Assembly: GCF_052060035.1 (NCBI RefSeq)
Contig: NZ_JBPOEA010000003.1
Span: forward strand, 186,001 to 250,000
Direction of reading: 5' to 3'
DNA: 64,000 nt
Source: Fodinibius sp052060035
GTDB lineage: Bacteria > Bacteroidota > Rhodothermia > Balneolales > Balneolaceae
Shown here: piece by piece, positions 34,871-44,091 of the stretch
Numbering within the stretch: position 1 is the stretch's first letter
Layout of the letters: every line of letters starts with the position of its first letter
Translations under genes and position numbers: made by a program
The notes under the pieces: generated by a model
The model's database searches: none
What the model was told of the DNA's origin: nothing
The model's input: the letters and a program-made list of their open reading frames with translations, nothing else

Positions 34871-34910
34871 TTAGCAGTTATCTGTGACAGGATAACTGCT
34901 AATTTTTTTT
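34871..34910 (+). terminator. Strong rho-independent terminator
   Basis: TTAGCAGTTATC and GATAACTGCTAA form a perfect 12-bp stem with loop TGTGACAG, followed by eight T. It lies 115 bases after the response regulator stop; no gene lies between. Confidence 0.92.
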
Positions 34911-35015
34911 AGCCACTCAAATACCTGACTCCTTCCAGCCTAATATCCAGATTCTCACCTCGTAATCAATACACTGTTATCTAATGATAATAAATAATTT
35001 TACCTTGAATAAATT

Positions 35016-35521
35016 ATGGATTTGACTATGATAAAGAGGTTCATTTCTATAACACTATTTTTATGCTTTTTTATAATATTTGCATCTGTTGATTCAACTA
35101 CTGGTCAATACGGATTGGAAAATATTCAAGATGATACACTAACAAAATCGGTTGACATACATCCACCCGTTGAAACCGGAGACAGAGAATTTATAGTATC
35201 AAGAAAACATATGTACAAGTCCCACCTGCGATTAGGAGTTCAACTTGGACGGGACTTTGTGGTTACCAAGGTATACCGACAACGGGAGCATGGAAATGTA
35301 TCCAATAACGGCAAGTCAAACGATGATTATTTTGAATGGCAGAATAATGTATTAGCCCCTTTTATGGTACTCTTGTCACTGTGAATTATCCCAAAAAGCC
35401 CATAAACCCGGAGTTATGGAGAGGAATCAAAGCCTGGAAAGGCGATATTCCTTCACAAGTTCAGGTGGATTTATATGCTGAAAAAAGAAATAAGGAAGTG
35501 AGGAAAAAGAATTCTAAATAA
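35016..35521 (+). pseudogene. Secreted protein of unknown function, interrupted by a -1 frameshift
   Basis: The first frame (35016-35384, 122 codons) encodes a signal peptide (FISITLFLCFFIIFASV, likely cleaved near TTGQ) and then a sequence ending NNVLAPF before diverging to an early stop. At 35357-35363 the bases CCCTTTT occur in the phase C-CCT-TTT. Slipping back one base there continues the protein as YGTLVTVNYPKKPINPELW to a stop at 35521, giving about 168 residues and ending just before a terminator. The extension reads as plausible coding sequence. It may be a mutation in the T-run, an assembly error, or programmed slippage. No family is recognised. Confidence 0.6.
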
Positions 35522-35540
35522 TCCTTTCTAAAATAACAAA

Positions 35541-35569
35541 ACCCGAAGTCTTCAAAACTTCGGGTTTTA
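35541..35569 (+). terminator. Rho-independent terminator
   Basis: ACCCGAAG and CTTCGGGT form an 8-bp stem with TTTTAT after it, 19 bases past the stop of the frameshifted gene's second frame. This supports that frame being the true 3' end. Confidence 0.88.
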
Positions 35570-35578
35570 TATTTACTG

Positions 35579-35652
35579 TACCGTGGGGCGGAATCGAACC
35601 GCCGACCTCCGGGTTATGAATCCGACGCTCTCACCAACTGAGCTACCACGGT
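35579..35652 (-). tRNA. tRNA-Met (anticodon CAT)
   Basis: The minus-strand cloverleaf has acceptor ACCGTGG/CCACGGT, D-arm GCTC...GAGC, anticodon loop TTCATAA and T-arm GGCGG-TTCGATT-CCGCC. The discriminator is A and CCA is not encoded. The anticodon stem has an A-C mismatch at 31-39. A lysidine-modified tRNA-Ile cannot be fully excluded from the CAT anticodon alone. The remaining bases of the 317-base gap 35522-35838 hold only the terminator. Confidence 0.93.
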
Positions 35653-35838
35653 ATGCCTGATCAAATCAAGAGTTGCCAAATATAAAGCAATTCTGATTAA
35701 ATATTAAGTCCTGCCTCTAACTTTTTCCAATCCTTCCAGCAGAAAACCGACATCTTTTTTTGAGGCTCATTGAAATCGCCTTATTTTCAAGCTTATAAAT
35801 TATAAACACATTTTAAGCACCGAATTCCGTAATTTCTC

Positions 35839-37305
35839 ATGGCAAAGAAAATCACCGAACGAACCGAAGATTTTTCACAATGGTATCAAGATGTAATTCG
35901 TGAAGGCAAGCTGGCCGACCATTCACCTGTGCGTGGCTGCATGGTCATTCGTCCTAATGGCTACGCCCTCTGGGAAAATATGCAGGATTCACTGGATCAG
36001 ATGTTTAAAGATACCGGCCATGAAAATGCGTACTTCCCCCTATTCATTCCAAAATCATTTTTATCAAAAGAAGCCCAGCATGTTGAGGGTTTTGCCAAAG
36101 AATGTGCGGTCGTTACCCACAGCCGTCTGCAAAGTTCGGAAGACGGCGTAGAAGTTGATCCCGAATCTAAGCTTGAGGAAGAACTTATTGTTCGGCCAAC
36201 TTCTGAAACAATCATCTGGGATTCGTACCGAAACTGGATTCAGTCGTATCGCGACCTTCCCATTTTGATTAACCAATGGGCTAATGTTGTTCGCTGGGAA
36301 ATGCGCACGCGGTTATTCTTACGCACCATGGAATTCTTGTGGCAAGAAGGGCATACTGCTCACGCTACAAAAGAAGAAGCCATCCAAGAAACTGAGCAGA
36401 TGCTTGAAGTCTACCGCACTTTTGCGGAAGAATATATGGCCATGCCGGTCGTAACAGGAGTTAAAACCGAATCGGAGCGATTTGCCGGAGCTGTTGATAC
36501 CTACTGCATTGAAACGCTGCTGCAGGATAACAAAGCCCTGCAGGCCGGCACCTCCCATTTCTTGGGACAAAATTTTGCCAAGGCTTTTGATGTTAAATTC
36601 CAGAGCTCGGAAGGCGAACACGAATATGTTTGGGCCACCAGCTGGGGGGTATCAACACGATTGATTGGCGGATTGATTATGACACACTCTGATGATCAGG
36701 GATTGGTCCTGCCTCCTAAGTTAGCCCCCAATCAAGTTGTTATTGTTCCAATATGGAAAAATGATGAACAGCAACAACAGGTACTCAATTATTGCCAGGA
36801 AATTATTGATGAGCTTAAAGCATTAGACATCCGTGTAAAATTAGACGACCGCGAAAATATGAGTCCGGGATGGAAGTTCAACGAACACGAAGCAGCCGGC
36901 ATACCCCTGCGGTTAACCATCGGACCGCGTGACCTCGAAAATAACAATGTGGAATTAGCACGACGCGATACACTGGACAAAAATATTGTTAACCGCAAGG
37001 GCATTGCTCAAAACGTTGATGATCTGCTCGATACTATTCAGGACGATCTTTTTACATCAGCACAACAGCGCATCCGGGACAACACACACAACGTTGATTC
37101 CTATGATGAATTCAAAGACGTGATCGAAAACGAGGGCGGCTTTGTCTATGCTCATTGGGATGGCACACCTGAGACCGAAGAAAAGATCAAGGATGAAACA
37201 AAGGCAACCATCCGTTGTATTCCTCTGGAAGAAGGTGAAGAAGGAGAATGCATGATAACCGGAAATCCATCCGACCAAAAAGTATTATTTGCACGAGCCT
37301 ACTAA
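35839..37305 (+). CDS. proS: Prolyl-tRNA synthetase, archaeal/eukaryotic type
   Basis: This class II synthetase charges tRNA-Pro. At 488 residues without the bacterial editing insertion, and with a C-terminal extension ending KVLFARAY, it is the shorter ProS type 3. Visible motifs are FIPKSFLSKEAQHVEGF, RPTSETIIWDSYRNWIQSY, WEMRTRLFLRTMEFLWQEGHT and GVSTRLIGGLIMTHSDD in pieces. It starts a probable four-gene cluster with PAP2-like, nnr and vanZ genes, the next start being 9 bases after its stop. Confidence 0.96.
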   Translation: MAKKITERTEDFSQWYQDVIREGKLADHSPVRGCMVIRPNGYALWENMQDSLDQMFKDTGHENAYFPLFIPKSFLSKEAQHVEGFAKECAVVTHSRLQSSEDGVEVDPESKLEEELIVRPTSETIIWDSYRNWIQSYRDLPILINQWANVVRWEMRTRLFLRTMEFLWQEGHTAHATKEEAIQETEQMLEVYRTFAEEYMAMPVVTGVKTESERFAGAVDTYCIETLLQDNKALQAGTSHFLGQNFAKAFDVKFQSSEGEHEYVWATSWGVSTRLIGGLIMTHSDDQGLVLPPKLAPNQVVIVPIWKNDEQQQQVLNYCQEIIDELKALDIRVKLDDRENMSPGWKFNEHEAAGIPLRLTIGPRDLENNNVELARRDTLDKNIVNRKGIAQNVDDLLDTIQDDLFTSAQQRIRDNTHNVDSYDEFKDVIENEGGFVYAHWDGTPETEEKIKDETKATIRCIPLEEGEEGECMITGNPSDQKVLFARAY

Positions 37306-37314
37306 ACAGCACCT

Positions 37315-37992
37315 ATGGAGCAGTCGCCTGTCGACAGTACGCTCAACATTTTTGATCGATTTGCCGAGGAAGGTTCTGCACGCTTGATTTCCGACCTCGG
37401 CAATCCATTATTGATGCCGCCTGCCCTATTTTTAGGAGCCTGTATTCTATTGGCTCAACCCCTGTGGGCGACATTGCAAGTTACCGGTATAGCCGTAATA
37501 TGCTACAGCGTTTTGCCTTTTCTACTTACGCTTTTACTGTTCCGTCGCGGTATCATTAACTCCATGGACCTACCTATCCGAAAAACACGAACCATCTTAT
37601 ATGCCTTTTCGATCATTAGTGCCACCCTGGCTTCCCTGATAATTTATCAGCTTACCGCTATGCTACACTTCTTTATTTTTATACTAACGCTGGTAGTTGT
37701 AGCTAACTTAACGATCTCTTTTCTACTGAATCTGCAATGGAAAGTAAGTGTACACTCGGCCTCGGTCGCCGTAGCAGGTATTATTTATTACCTCATGTTC
37801 TATTGGGGCATTACCGAATATCCAACTATCACATTAATTTTATCCTTAATCCACCTTTTACTACTTTTACCTGTAATGATGTGGGCTCGCTATCATCTTA
37901 GCGTTCACTCATTAACAGAATTGTTTGGCGGAGCCACAGCCGGCATTCTGCTTACAATTATTGAGCTAATCATATTCACAAATATATGGTAA
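37315..37992 (+). CDS. PAP2-like membrane protein with degenerate catalytic motifs
   Basis: The 225-residue protein has about six membrane spans. The second PAP2 motif (PSGH) appears as SVHS in KVSVHSASVAVAG. The third (SRxxxxxHxxxD) appears as ARYHLSVHSLTE, with Ala for Ser and Glu for the final Asp; the first motif may be represented by DLPIRKTR. It resembles phosphatase-family membrane proteins acting on lipid phosphates, but activity is uncertain with these substitutions. Its stop overlaps the nnr start by 7 bases. Confidence 0.75.
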   Translation: MEQSPVDSTLNIFDRFAEEGSARLISDLGNPLLMPPALFLGACILLAQPLWATLQVTGIAVICYSVLPFLLTLLLFRRGIINSMDLPIRKTRTILYAFSIISATLASLIIYQLTAMLHFFIFILTLVVVANLTISFLLNLQWKVSVHSASVAVAGIIYYLMFYWGITEYPTITLILSLIHLLLLLPVMMWARYHLSVHSLTELFGGATAGILLTIIELIIFTNIW

Positions 37993-39503
37993 AAGAGACT
38001 CTTGACGCACCCTACTCTCATTATCTGCTTGATGCTGATCTGAGCCAAAAAATTGACCGTCGAACCATTGAAGAGATGGAAATAGATGGTTTTACGCTGA
38101 TGGAAATTGCGGGCTCCTCCGCTGCAAAAACCATTCTCCAAAAAAATAATTTTAACAGCGGCATCTTTCTCTGCGGCAAAGGGAATAATGCCGGTGATGC
38201 TCTTGTCTTAGCTCGGTACTTAATTCAGCATGATATTGATGTAACTGTCATTTTTCTTAGTGGATCGAATGACCTATCCCCTGATGCACAGAAGAATTTA
38301 ACGCTCCTCAAAAAATTTAATCACAAAAATCATCTGACATTTTTTGACAGCTGGGCTCAATTTAATTCCCCTAATCAATTTGACTTTATTATTGACGGTT
38401 TGCTTGGAACCGGATTAACCAGTGATGTCCGGGGTGACTATATCAATGCCGTTGAATGGGCAAACAAACAAGACCAGCCAGTAATATCCATGGATATACC
38501 CACCGGGATCCATGCTGATTCCGGTAAAATTATGGGCACTGCTATTACCGCCACATCTACTTTTACATTTGGCGGCCGAAAGTTGGGGCTCTATCTCGAG
38601 GATGGACCTGAAAAGGCGGGAACTATTCACTACTGCGAACTCCCGTTTCCAAATAAATTCAAAGAGGACTGTAATACTTATTTACTTGATGATAACTGGG
38701 TCAAAACAGAAAGCCCTACCCCCGGCCCACACAAATATAATTCAGGGGTACTATATATTATAGCCGGATCAGAGGGTTTGACCGGCGCCGCTATTATGGC
38801 GGCCCAAAGTGCCTGGGCTGAAGGATTAGGAGCCGTAATTCTAATCTGTCCAAAGGGAATACTTCCTATATATGAACAAACCCTCCCTCCGATTATCAAA
38901 AAACCAGTAGGCAGTCGAGATGACTTCTTTTTTAAAGAGGCTCATGCAAACCAGGTTTTAGAGATTTTATCTGAAAAAGAGGGGGCACTGCTACTTGGTC
39001 CGGGATTGGGCCGCGAACAATCCACCGTTACTTTTGTACATAAGGTACTATCCCAAAAAACGAGTCCGACAGTAATAGATGCTGACGGACTGTGGTGTTT
39101 GGCCCAGCTTGATGAAATTCCCAAACCCGAGCGGTCAGAATGGATTTTAACCCCTCATCCGGGTGAGTTAAATCGATTGACACAAAATGCCGAATCACAA
39201 AACGAATATCGGCTACAGACAGTCCGAGAATACGCACAAACTACCGGCACTACTATACTTGCAAAAGGCATGCCCGGAATCATCGGAACACCGACAGGAA
39301 AATGCTATCTAACAAATTACAATACCACATATTTTGCACGAGCCGGAAGTGGTGATGTATTAGCCGGTAAGGTTAGTGCCTGGTTGGCTTTGGGATATGG
39401 ACCTACGACAAGCTGTGCTCAAGGTTTATTAAATGGAAAGCAAAAACTTGAAAAATATTTAGCAGAACATCAGGATTTACCTGAACCAAGCGATTTTATA
39501 TGA
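37986..39503 (+). CDS. nnr: Bifunctional NAD(P)H-hydrate epimerase/dehydratase
   Basis: This repair enzyme restores hydrated NADH and NADPH. The N-terminal YjeF-type epimerase domain (about 1-215) has GKGNNAGDALVLARYL and FIIDGLLGTGL. The C-terminal ribokinase-like dehydratase domain (about 225-505) has LLGPGLGREQ, DADGLWCLAQL, LTPHPGELNRL and ARAGSGDVLAGK. The 505 residues show the usual bacterial fusion. It overlaps the upstream PAP2-like gene and, by ATGA, the downstream vanZ gene. Confidence 0.95.
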   Translation: MVKETLDAPYSHYLLDADLSQKIDRRTIEEMEIDGFTLMEIAGSSAAKTILQKNNFNSGIFLCGKGNNAGDALVLARYLIQHDIDVTVIFLSGSNDLSPDAQKNLTLLKKFNHKNHLTFFDSWAQFNSPNQFDFIIDGLLGTGLTSDVRGDYINAVEWANKQDQPVISMDIPTGIHADSGKIMGTAITATSTFTFGGRKLGLYLEDGPEKAGTIHYCELPFPNKFKEDCNTYLLDDNWVKTESPTPGPHKYNSGVLYIIAGSEGLTGAAIMAAQSAWAEGLGAVILICPKGILPIYEQTLPPIIKKPVGSRDDFFFKEAHANQVLEILSEKEGALLLGPGLGREQSTVTFVHKVLSQKTSPTVIDADGLWCLAQLDEIPKPERSEWILTPHPGELNRLTQNAESQNEYRLQTVREYAQTTGTTILAKGMPGIIGTPTGKCYLTNYNTTYFARAGSGDVLAGKVSAWLALGYGPTTSCAQGLLNGKQKLEKYLAEHQDLPEPSDFI

Positions 39504-39925
39504 ATATTTTATCTTCAATTTATTCTTTTTTATCAGAACATAGTTATTTACTACCCATTGGGCTAATCACCCTAACTGTTGGAATGCTACTGTTAACATT
39601 ATTACCCGCTGATGTTATGGGGCAAAATCAACTTTGGAGTTATGACAAGTTAGGTCATGCAGTGCTGTTTGGGAGTTGGACATTATCCGTAGGACTATAC
39701 TATCACATACATAAATCAAAAATCGTAAAACTTTGGATAATATTTGCCAGTGGAACCATTTTTGGGATACTAATCGAGCTTATGCAATACTCTCTCCCTG
39801 TAAATCGACAAGGAGATCCCGTTGATGTTCTTTTTGATCTACTGGGATGTCTGATAGCAGTCTGGATTCTAAAAAAAATATTACCCGAAGAAATAAGCAC
39901 AAAAACCTTGAGCAGGAGCTCTTAA
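39500..39925 (+). CDS. VanZ-family membrane protein
   Basis: The 141-residue protein has about four membrane helices and the VanZ pattern: LTLLPADVMG after the first helix, WSYDKLGHAVLFGSWTLSVG, and FGILIELMQYSLPVNRQGDPVDVLFDLLG near the C-terminus (written here as parts of one region near residues 90-120). VanZ proteins are small membrane proteins linked to envelope or teicoplanin tolerance; the role here is unknown. It starts by a 4-base overlap with nnr. Confidence 0.88.
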   Translation: MNILSSIYSFLSEHSYLLPIGLITLTVGMLLLTLLPADVMGQNQLWSYDKLGHAVLFGSWTLSVGLYYHIHKSKIVKLWIIFASGTIFGILIELMQYSLPVNRQGDPVDVLFDLLGCLIAVWILKKILPEEISTKTLSRSS

Positions 39926-40079
39926 TAAGGCTTTTTAATAAAATCTCAATATTTTAAAAAAAATAATGAAATATTATACCCACTTTTCTTGTTATTTTTA
40001 GTGGAGATTAAGTAGAATAATTTGTTTACTTACAAAACCAAATAAGTTTATTCCAATTTAACGCGGAGATTATAGCATT

Positions 40080-40733
40080 ATGGGTTCTGAAAGAAAAAAG
40101 CCACAGGCTGATCTTAGAAATTACTATACAATCTTTTTGCAGTTGGGCATGGTTGCTGTTCTGCTGATTTTCATTACCGCAATGAAAGTTGAATTCGTAT
40201 CGGAAAAGCAGGATGTAGATCTTACCCAAGAGCAGGAAGTAGTGGAAATGGAGGAAGTAACACAAACGAAGCAGGAAGAAAAACCACCACCCCCTCCTCG
40301 ACCACAGGTACCTGTTGAAGTGCCAAATGATGAAATTGTCGAGGATCAAGAAATTAATATTGATGCTGATATCAATATGGACGAGCCGCTTCCCGAGCCG
40401 GAAGAACCTGCTGAAGAGGAAGAAGAGGAGGATTTCTTTGTAGCAGTAGAAAATATGCCTGAGTTAAAAGGCGGATTGGGTGAACTCCAGAAACAAATTA
40501 ATTATCCTGATATGGCCCGAAAAGCGGGTATTGAAGGACGAGTCATTATTCAGTTCATTGTAAATGAACAGGGAAGAGTTGAAAATCCTCGAGTAATTCG
40601 AGGAATTGGCGGTGGTTGTGACAAAGAAGCTTTGCGAGTTGTAAAACAAGCTGAATTTGAGCCGGGTCGTCAACGAGGAAATCCCGTTCGAGTCCAGTAC
40701 AGCTTACCGATTACTTTCAAGCTGCAAAATTAA
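40080..40733 (+). CDS. TonB-family energy transducer
   Basis: This protein spans the periplasm to couple inner-membrane proton-motive force to outer-membrane receptors. The N-terminal anchor is at about residues 18-38 (TIFLQLGMVAVLLIFI), followed by KPPPPPRPQ and an acidic segment (EEPAEEEEEED). The C-terminal TonB domain from about 130 has YPDMARKAGIEGRVIIQF and the ending QYSLPITFKL. The proline spacer is short. No exbB or exbD is nearby. It is monocistronic with a strong terminator. Confidence 0.92.
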   Translation: MGSERKKPQADLRNYYTIFLQLGMVAVLLIFITAMKVEFVSEKQDVDLTQEQEVVEMEEVTQTKQEEKPPPPPRPQVPVEVPNDEIVEDQEINIDADINMDEPLPEPEEPAEEEEEEDFFVAVENMPELKGGLGELQKQINYPDMARKAGIEGRVIIQFIVNEQGRVENPRVIRGIGGGCDKEALRVVKQAEFEPGRQRGNPVRVQYSLPITFKLQN

Positions 40734-40760
40734 AATCTTTTCTTAATACAAGATTAATTA

Positions 40761-40790
40761 AAAAAGGCCTGCTAAAATGCAGGCCTTTTT
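40761..40790. terminator. Terminator after the TonB gene
   Basis: AAAAAGGCCTGC and GCAGGCCTTTTT are perfect reverse complements with a 6-base loop. Symmetric A and T runs let it serve both the TonB gene and the convergent Nudix gene. Confidence 0.93.
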
Positions 40791-40827
40791 TATTATAAAC
40801 TAACTTTACTAATAAAAAGAGTTTCCC

Positions 40828-41274
40828 CTAAGTAATATGTTGCGGGTACTTTTGCTCAAAAGCTTGTAATACTTCAGAAAGGTTTTCATAGCCTACCAGC
40901 TTTTGTGCTTTTTGCAGAGGTATCCAACTTACCTTTTCTATATCCTCTTCTGTCTGAGGAGTAAAAGCAAGTTCGGGGTCAGCAGAAAATTCCATTGCAA
41001 ACCAATGGGTGGTCTTGCCATAATGTACTCCTCTCTGTTCATATTCGTGATAAGTTTCTGGGAGCTCAAACACTATTTCAGGAAATACAGACACTCCAAC
41101 TTCTTCGCTAACTTCACGAACCGAACATTCGTCAATGGTTTCCCCTTCCTCCAATTTCCCTTTAGGAAGATCCCATACCCCTCGGCGAAATATCATCAAC
41201 ACAGATGGCCCCTTATTGTCTTTACTTTTAAAGACTACACCTCCTGCTGCTGTAATCGGTTCAACACGAGCCAT
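40828..41274 (-). CDS. Nudix hydrolase
   Basis: This 148-residue hydrolase of nucleoside-diphosphate-linked compounds carries a complete Nudix box: GKLEEGETIDECSV then REVSEEVGV, matching Gx5Ex7REUxEExGU, near residues 39-61. It begins ITAAGGVVFKSKDNKGPSV. Substrate specificity cannot be read from the sequence. Its start overlaps the stop of the DUF1844 gene, so the two are translationally coupled. Confidence 0.93.
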   Translation of the reverse strand: MARVEPITAAGGVVFKSKDNKGPSVLMIFRRGVWDLPKGKLEEGETIDECSVREVSEEVGVSVFPEIVFELPETYHEYEQRGVHYGKTTHWFAMEFSADPELAFTPQTEEDIEKVSWIPLQKAQKLVGYENLSEVLQAFEQKYPQHIT

Positions 41275-41597
41275 TATTCTTCTTGGCCTTCAGATTTCTC
41301 ACTTCCTTTGTCCTTCTCATCAGCATAATTCATGCGGAGGTTATTGAGCGTTTCAGTCAGATAGCTTTTTAGTTGATCCGGGAGATTTCCCTCTGTAAAT
41401 TCTTCGAGCATCAAAAGGGTATCAATAGCAAACTTTGCTGATTTCAAATCTCTTTCTGTGCTTCCCGTTTGGGGATTTTCTAATTTGCCCATTCCCATCA
41501 TGGCAATCTGCTGATGCTGTTGCACCAACATCATAAATAGCAATTGCTGCTGTTCGTCTTCAGATAAATTATCACCGTTGTAATTTGTCTTGTCCAT
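41274..41597 (-). CDS. DUF1844-family protein
   Basis: A small 107-residue protein with the DUF1844 pattern: LFMMLVQQHQQIAMMGMGK, then NPQTGSTERDLKSAKFAIDT and LLMLEEFTEGNL, then helices to a charged, disordered tail (DEKDKGSEKSEGQEE). The Met-rich amphipathic first helix could be membrane-associating. The function is unknown. It is the first gene of a two-gene unit with the Nudix hydrolase. Confidence 0.88.
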   Translation of the reverse strand: MDKTNYNGDNLSEDEQQQLLFMMLVQQHQQIAMMGMGKLENPQTGSTERDLKSAKFAIDTLLMLEEFTEGNLPDQLKSYLTETLNNLRMNYADEKDKGSEKSEGQEE

Positions 41598-41763
41598 ATC
41601 TAATAATTTTGTTCAAAATTCATCTTAAAATAAGCTCTTTATGACAAAGAGTTAATTTCTAAGGGTAATTTATCTTGTGAAAAAACTCTTTAATTATTGT
41701 CCACAACCAAGTACTTTAGAAGATCTCAATTAAAGATAATAAATAAATGGAGATACCTATTGT

Positions 41764-42972
41764 ATGGCTGTTCTAAAACCATTTAAAGCTTGGCATCCTA
41801 CCCCAAAAAACGTAGAACAAATTGCGTGTGTTCCCTACGATGTTGTTAGCGTTGAAGAAGCTCGCACACTTGCCGCGGGAAATCCTGAAAGTTTCCTTCA
41901 CGTCGTTCGACCTGAAATAGATTTGCCGGAAGGAACCGATCCGCATGATGATGAAGTCTATCATAAAGGAGCCGAAAACCTACATGCATTTTTAGAAAAT
42001 GGCACTCTTCAGCAAGAAAATAAGCCGCAGATTTACGTGTATCAATTGATACGCAATGGGAGACCTCAAACCGGTATTTTTGCCTGCGTATCAGTAGAAG
42101 ACTATGATGATGAAGTCATTCTAAAACACGAGCTGACGCGCCCAGCAAAAGAGGATGACCGCACGCGTCATATCCTCACGCAGCAAGCCCATGCTGAACC
42201 CGTAATGTTAACATACAAGGATGATCCAACAGCAGAAAATCTCATCAAAGAAACGGTCGAAGAAGAACCCCTTTTTGAATTCGAAGCTTCTGACGGAGTT
42301 ATCCATAAATTGTGGAGAGCAAAAGAAACTAAAGCCTTTGCTAAAGCATTTAAATCGATCTCTCATCTATATATAGCGGATGGTCACCACCGATGTAAAA
42401 GTGCCTCTCGAGCAGCCGAGCAAAAGCGTAAAAATAATCCAGGTCATACAGGAAATGAGGAATATAACTTCTTCCCGGCCGTAATTTTCCCCATGTCTAA
42501 CATGAATATTCTGCCCTATAATAGAGTGGTTCATTCTATTCCCGATAACTTTTTAGATACCTTGCAGGATAAATTTACGCTTACTGTTGGCGCTGACCCG
42601 AGTCCATCAAAAAAGGGGGAAATCAGCATTTATTTAGATGGTAACTGGTATGGCATGGAGTTACCTCTTGATAACAACCCCAACAGTGTCCAAAAACTTG
42701 ATGTACATCGACTGCAAGAGTTTGTACTTTCCCCATTACTGGATATCGATGATCCTCGTCGTAACGAAAACATTTCTTTTGTTGGAGGAATTAGAGGCAC
42801 AAAAGAATTAGAAAAAAATGTTAATAGTGGAAAAGCCGAACTGGCCATCAGCATGTACGCTACAAGCATTGAAGAACTGATAAAAGTTTCTGACGAAGGT
42901 CGACTTATGCCACCCAAATCAACATGGTTTGAACCCAAACTACGATCAGGATTACTCGTTCACACTTTTTAA
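41764..42972 (+). CDS. DUF1015-family protein
   Basis: The 402-residue protein starts VLKPFKAWHPTP and contains CVPYDVVSVEEAR near residue 22. The family core LTRPAKEDDRTRHILTQQ lies near 125-142 and LYIADGHHRCKSASRAA near 207. This family is a predicted SAM- or nucleotide-handling protein without a firmly established reaction. It commonly neighbours serine biosynthesis genes, and here serC starts 25 bases downstream, implying an operon and a link to serine metabolism. Confidence 0.9.
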   Translation: MAVLKPFKAWHPTPKNVEQIACVPYDVVSVEEARTLAAGNPESFLHVVRPEIDLPEGTDPHDDEVYHKGAENLHAFLENGTLQQENKPQIYVYQLIRNGRPQTGIFACVSVEDYDDEVILKHELTRPAKEDDRTRHILTQQAHAEPVMLTYKDDPTAENLIKETVEEEPLFEFEASDGVIHKLWRAKETKAFAKAFKSISHLYIADGHHRCKSASRAAEQKRKNNPGHTGNEEYNFFPAVIFPMSNMNILPYNRVVHSIPDNFLDTLQDKFTLTVGADPSPSKKGEISIYLDGNWYGMELPLDNNPNSVQKLDVHRLQEFVLSPLLDIDDPRRNENISFVGGIRGTKELEKNVNSGKAELAISMYATSIEELIKVSDEGRLMPPKSTWFEPKLRSGLLVHTF

Positions 42973-42997
42973 TTGATAACATTCAATCCATTTACTT

Positions 42998-44077
42998 ATG
43001 AAACGCGTTCACAACTTTAGTGCAGGACCTGCAACACTTCCGCTCGAAGTATTAGAGAAAGCCCAACAGGAGCTTACAGATTTTCAAAACATGGGACGAT
43101 CGGTAATGGAGATTAGCCACCGTAGTGCTCAATACACCGAGGTTGACCGTCAAGCAAAAGCTCATCTTCGTGACCTGCTAAATCTTGGCGACAACTTTGA
43201 AATTATGTTTCTCCAAGGCGGTGCCAGCTCTCAGTTTATGATGGTTCCGTTTAACTTTCTGGATAAAAACCAAACGGCCGACTATATCGATACCGGCCGA
43301 TGGTCAAATAAGGCCATCAAAGAGGCGAAAATATTCGGGAATGTTCATCGTCCATATAGCAGCAGTGAAACCGGCTATGATCGTATTCCAACCAATGATG
43401 AGCTGAATTTCAGTGATAACCCTGCTTATGTTCATTTTACTTCGAACAATACTGTTGCAGGCACACAGTTCCCAAGCGAGCCCGAAACCAATGGTATTCC
43501 GCTGGTCTGTGATGCTTCATCAGACTTTCTCTCCAAACCAATTGATGTTTCTCGTTACGGTATAATCTATGCAGGTGCTCAAAAAAATATTGGGCCCGCC
43601 GGAGTAACAGTTGTTATTATTCGTAAGGATTTTCTGGACAAAGCAGATACCGAAGACGTACCGACTATTCTACAATACCAAACACATGCAGAAAAAATAT
43701 TTAACACTCCACCGGTTTTTAATGTATACATGGTAAATCTGGTACTGGAGTGGATTCAGGATAAAGGCGGTCTGGAGTATTTTAAATCATTTAATGAAAA
43801 GAAAGCGGCACTACTCTATGACGAAATTGATCAAGATGATTTTTACCGTGGCGCTGTTGAAAAAGATTCTCGTTCGCTAATGAATGCTACTTTCCGACTT
43901 CCATCCGAAGAATTGGAATCTAAGTTTTTGTCAAAAGCAGAACAACACGACTTGTATACCCTGAAGGGGCATCGTAGTGTGGGTGGAATACGAGCAAGCA
44001 TGTACAATGCATGTCCGATGGAAAGTGTGAAAACCCTGGTCGATTTCATGAAAACTTTTAGAAAGGAAAACGGCTAA
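42998..44077 (+). CDS. serC: Phosphoserine aminotransferase
   Basis: This PLP enzyme converts 3-phosphohydroxypyruvate to phosphoserine in serine synthesis (and acts in the pyridoxal phosphate route of some bacteria). The start HNFSAGPATLPLEVL is canonical. FLQGGASSQFMMVPFNFL lies near residue 70 and the PLP Lys in YAGAQKNIGPAG near 197. RSVGGIRASMYNACPMESV is at the C-terminus. It is the partner of serA at 60013-61608, with the two genes unlinked. Confidence 0.97.
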   Translation: MKRVHNFSAGPATLPLEVLEKAQQELTDFQNMGRSVMEISHRSAQYTEVDRQAKAHLRDLLNLGDNFEIMFLQGGASSQFMMVPFNFLDKNQTADYIDTGRWSNKAIKEAKIFGNVHRPYSSSETGYDRIPTNDELNFSDNPAYVHFTSNNTVAGTQFPSEPETNGIPLVCDASSDFLSKPIDVSRYGIIYAGAQKNIGPAGVTVVIIRKDFLDKADTEDVPTILQYQTHAEKIFNTPPVFNVYMVNLVLEWIQDKGGLEYFKSFNEKKAALLYDEIDQDDFYRGAVEKDSRSLMNATFRLPSEELESKFLSKAEQHDLYTLKGHRSVGGIRASMYNACPMESVKTLVDFMKTFRKENG

Positions 44078-44091
44078 AAAAATGCTAAAAG

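Noticed and set aside
34757..35015. Small gene or riboswitch after the response regulator
   Set aside because: No coding frame and no recognised aptamer; only a strong terminator is supported.
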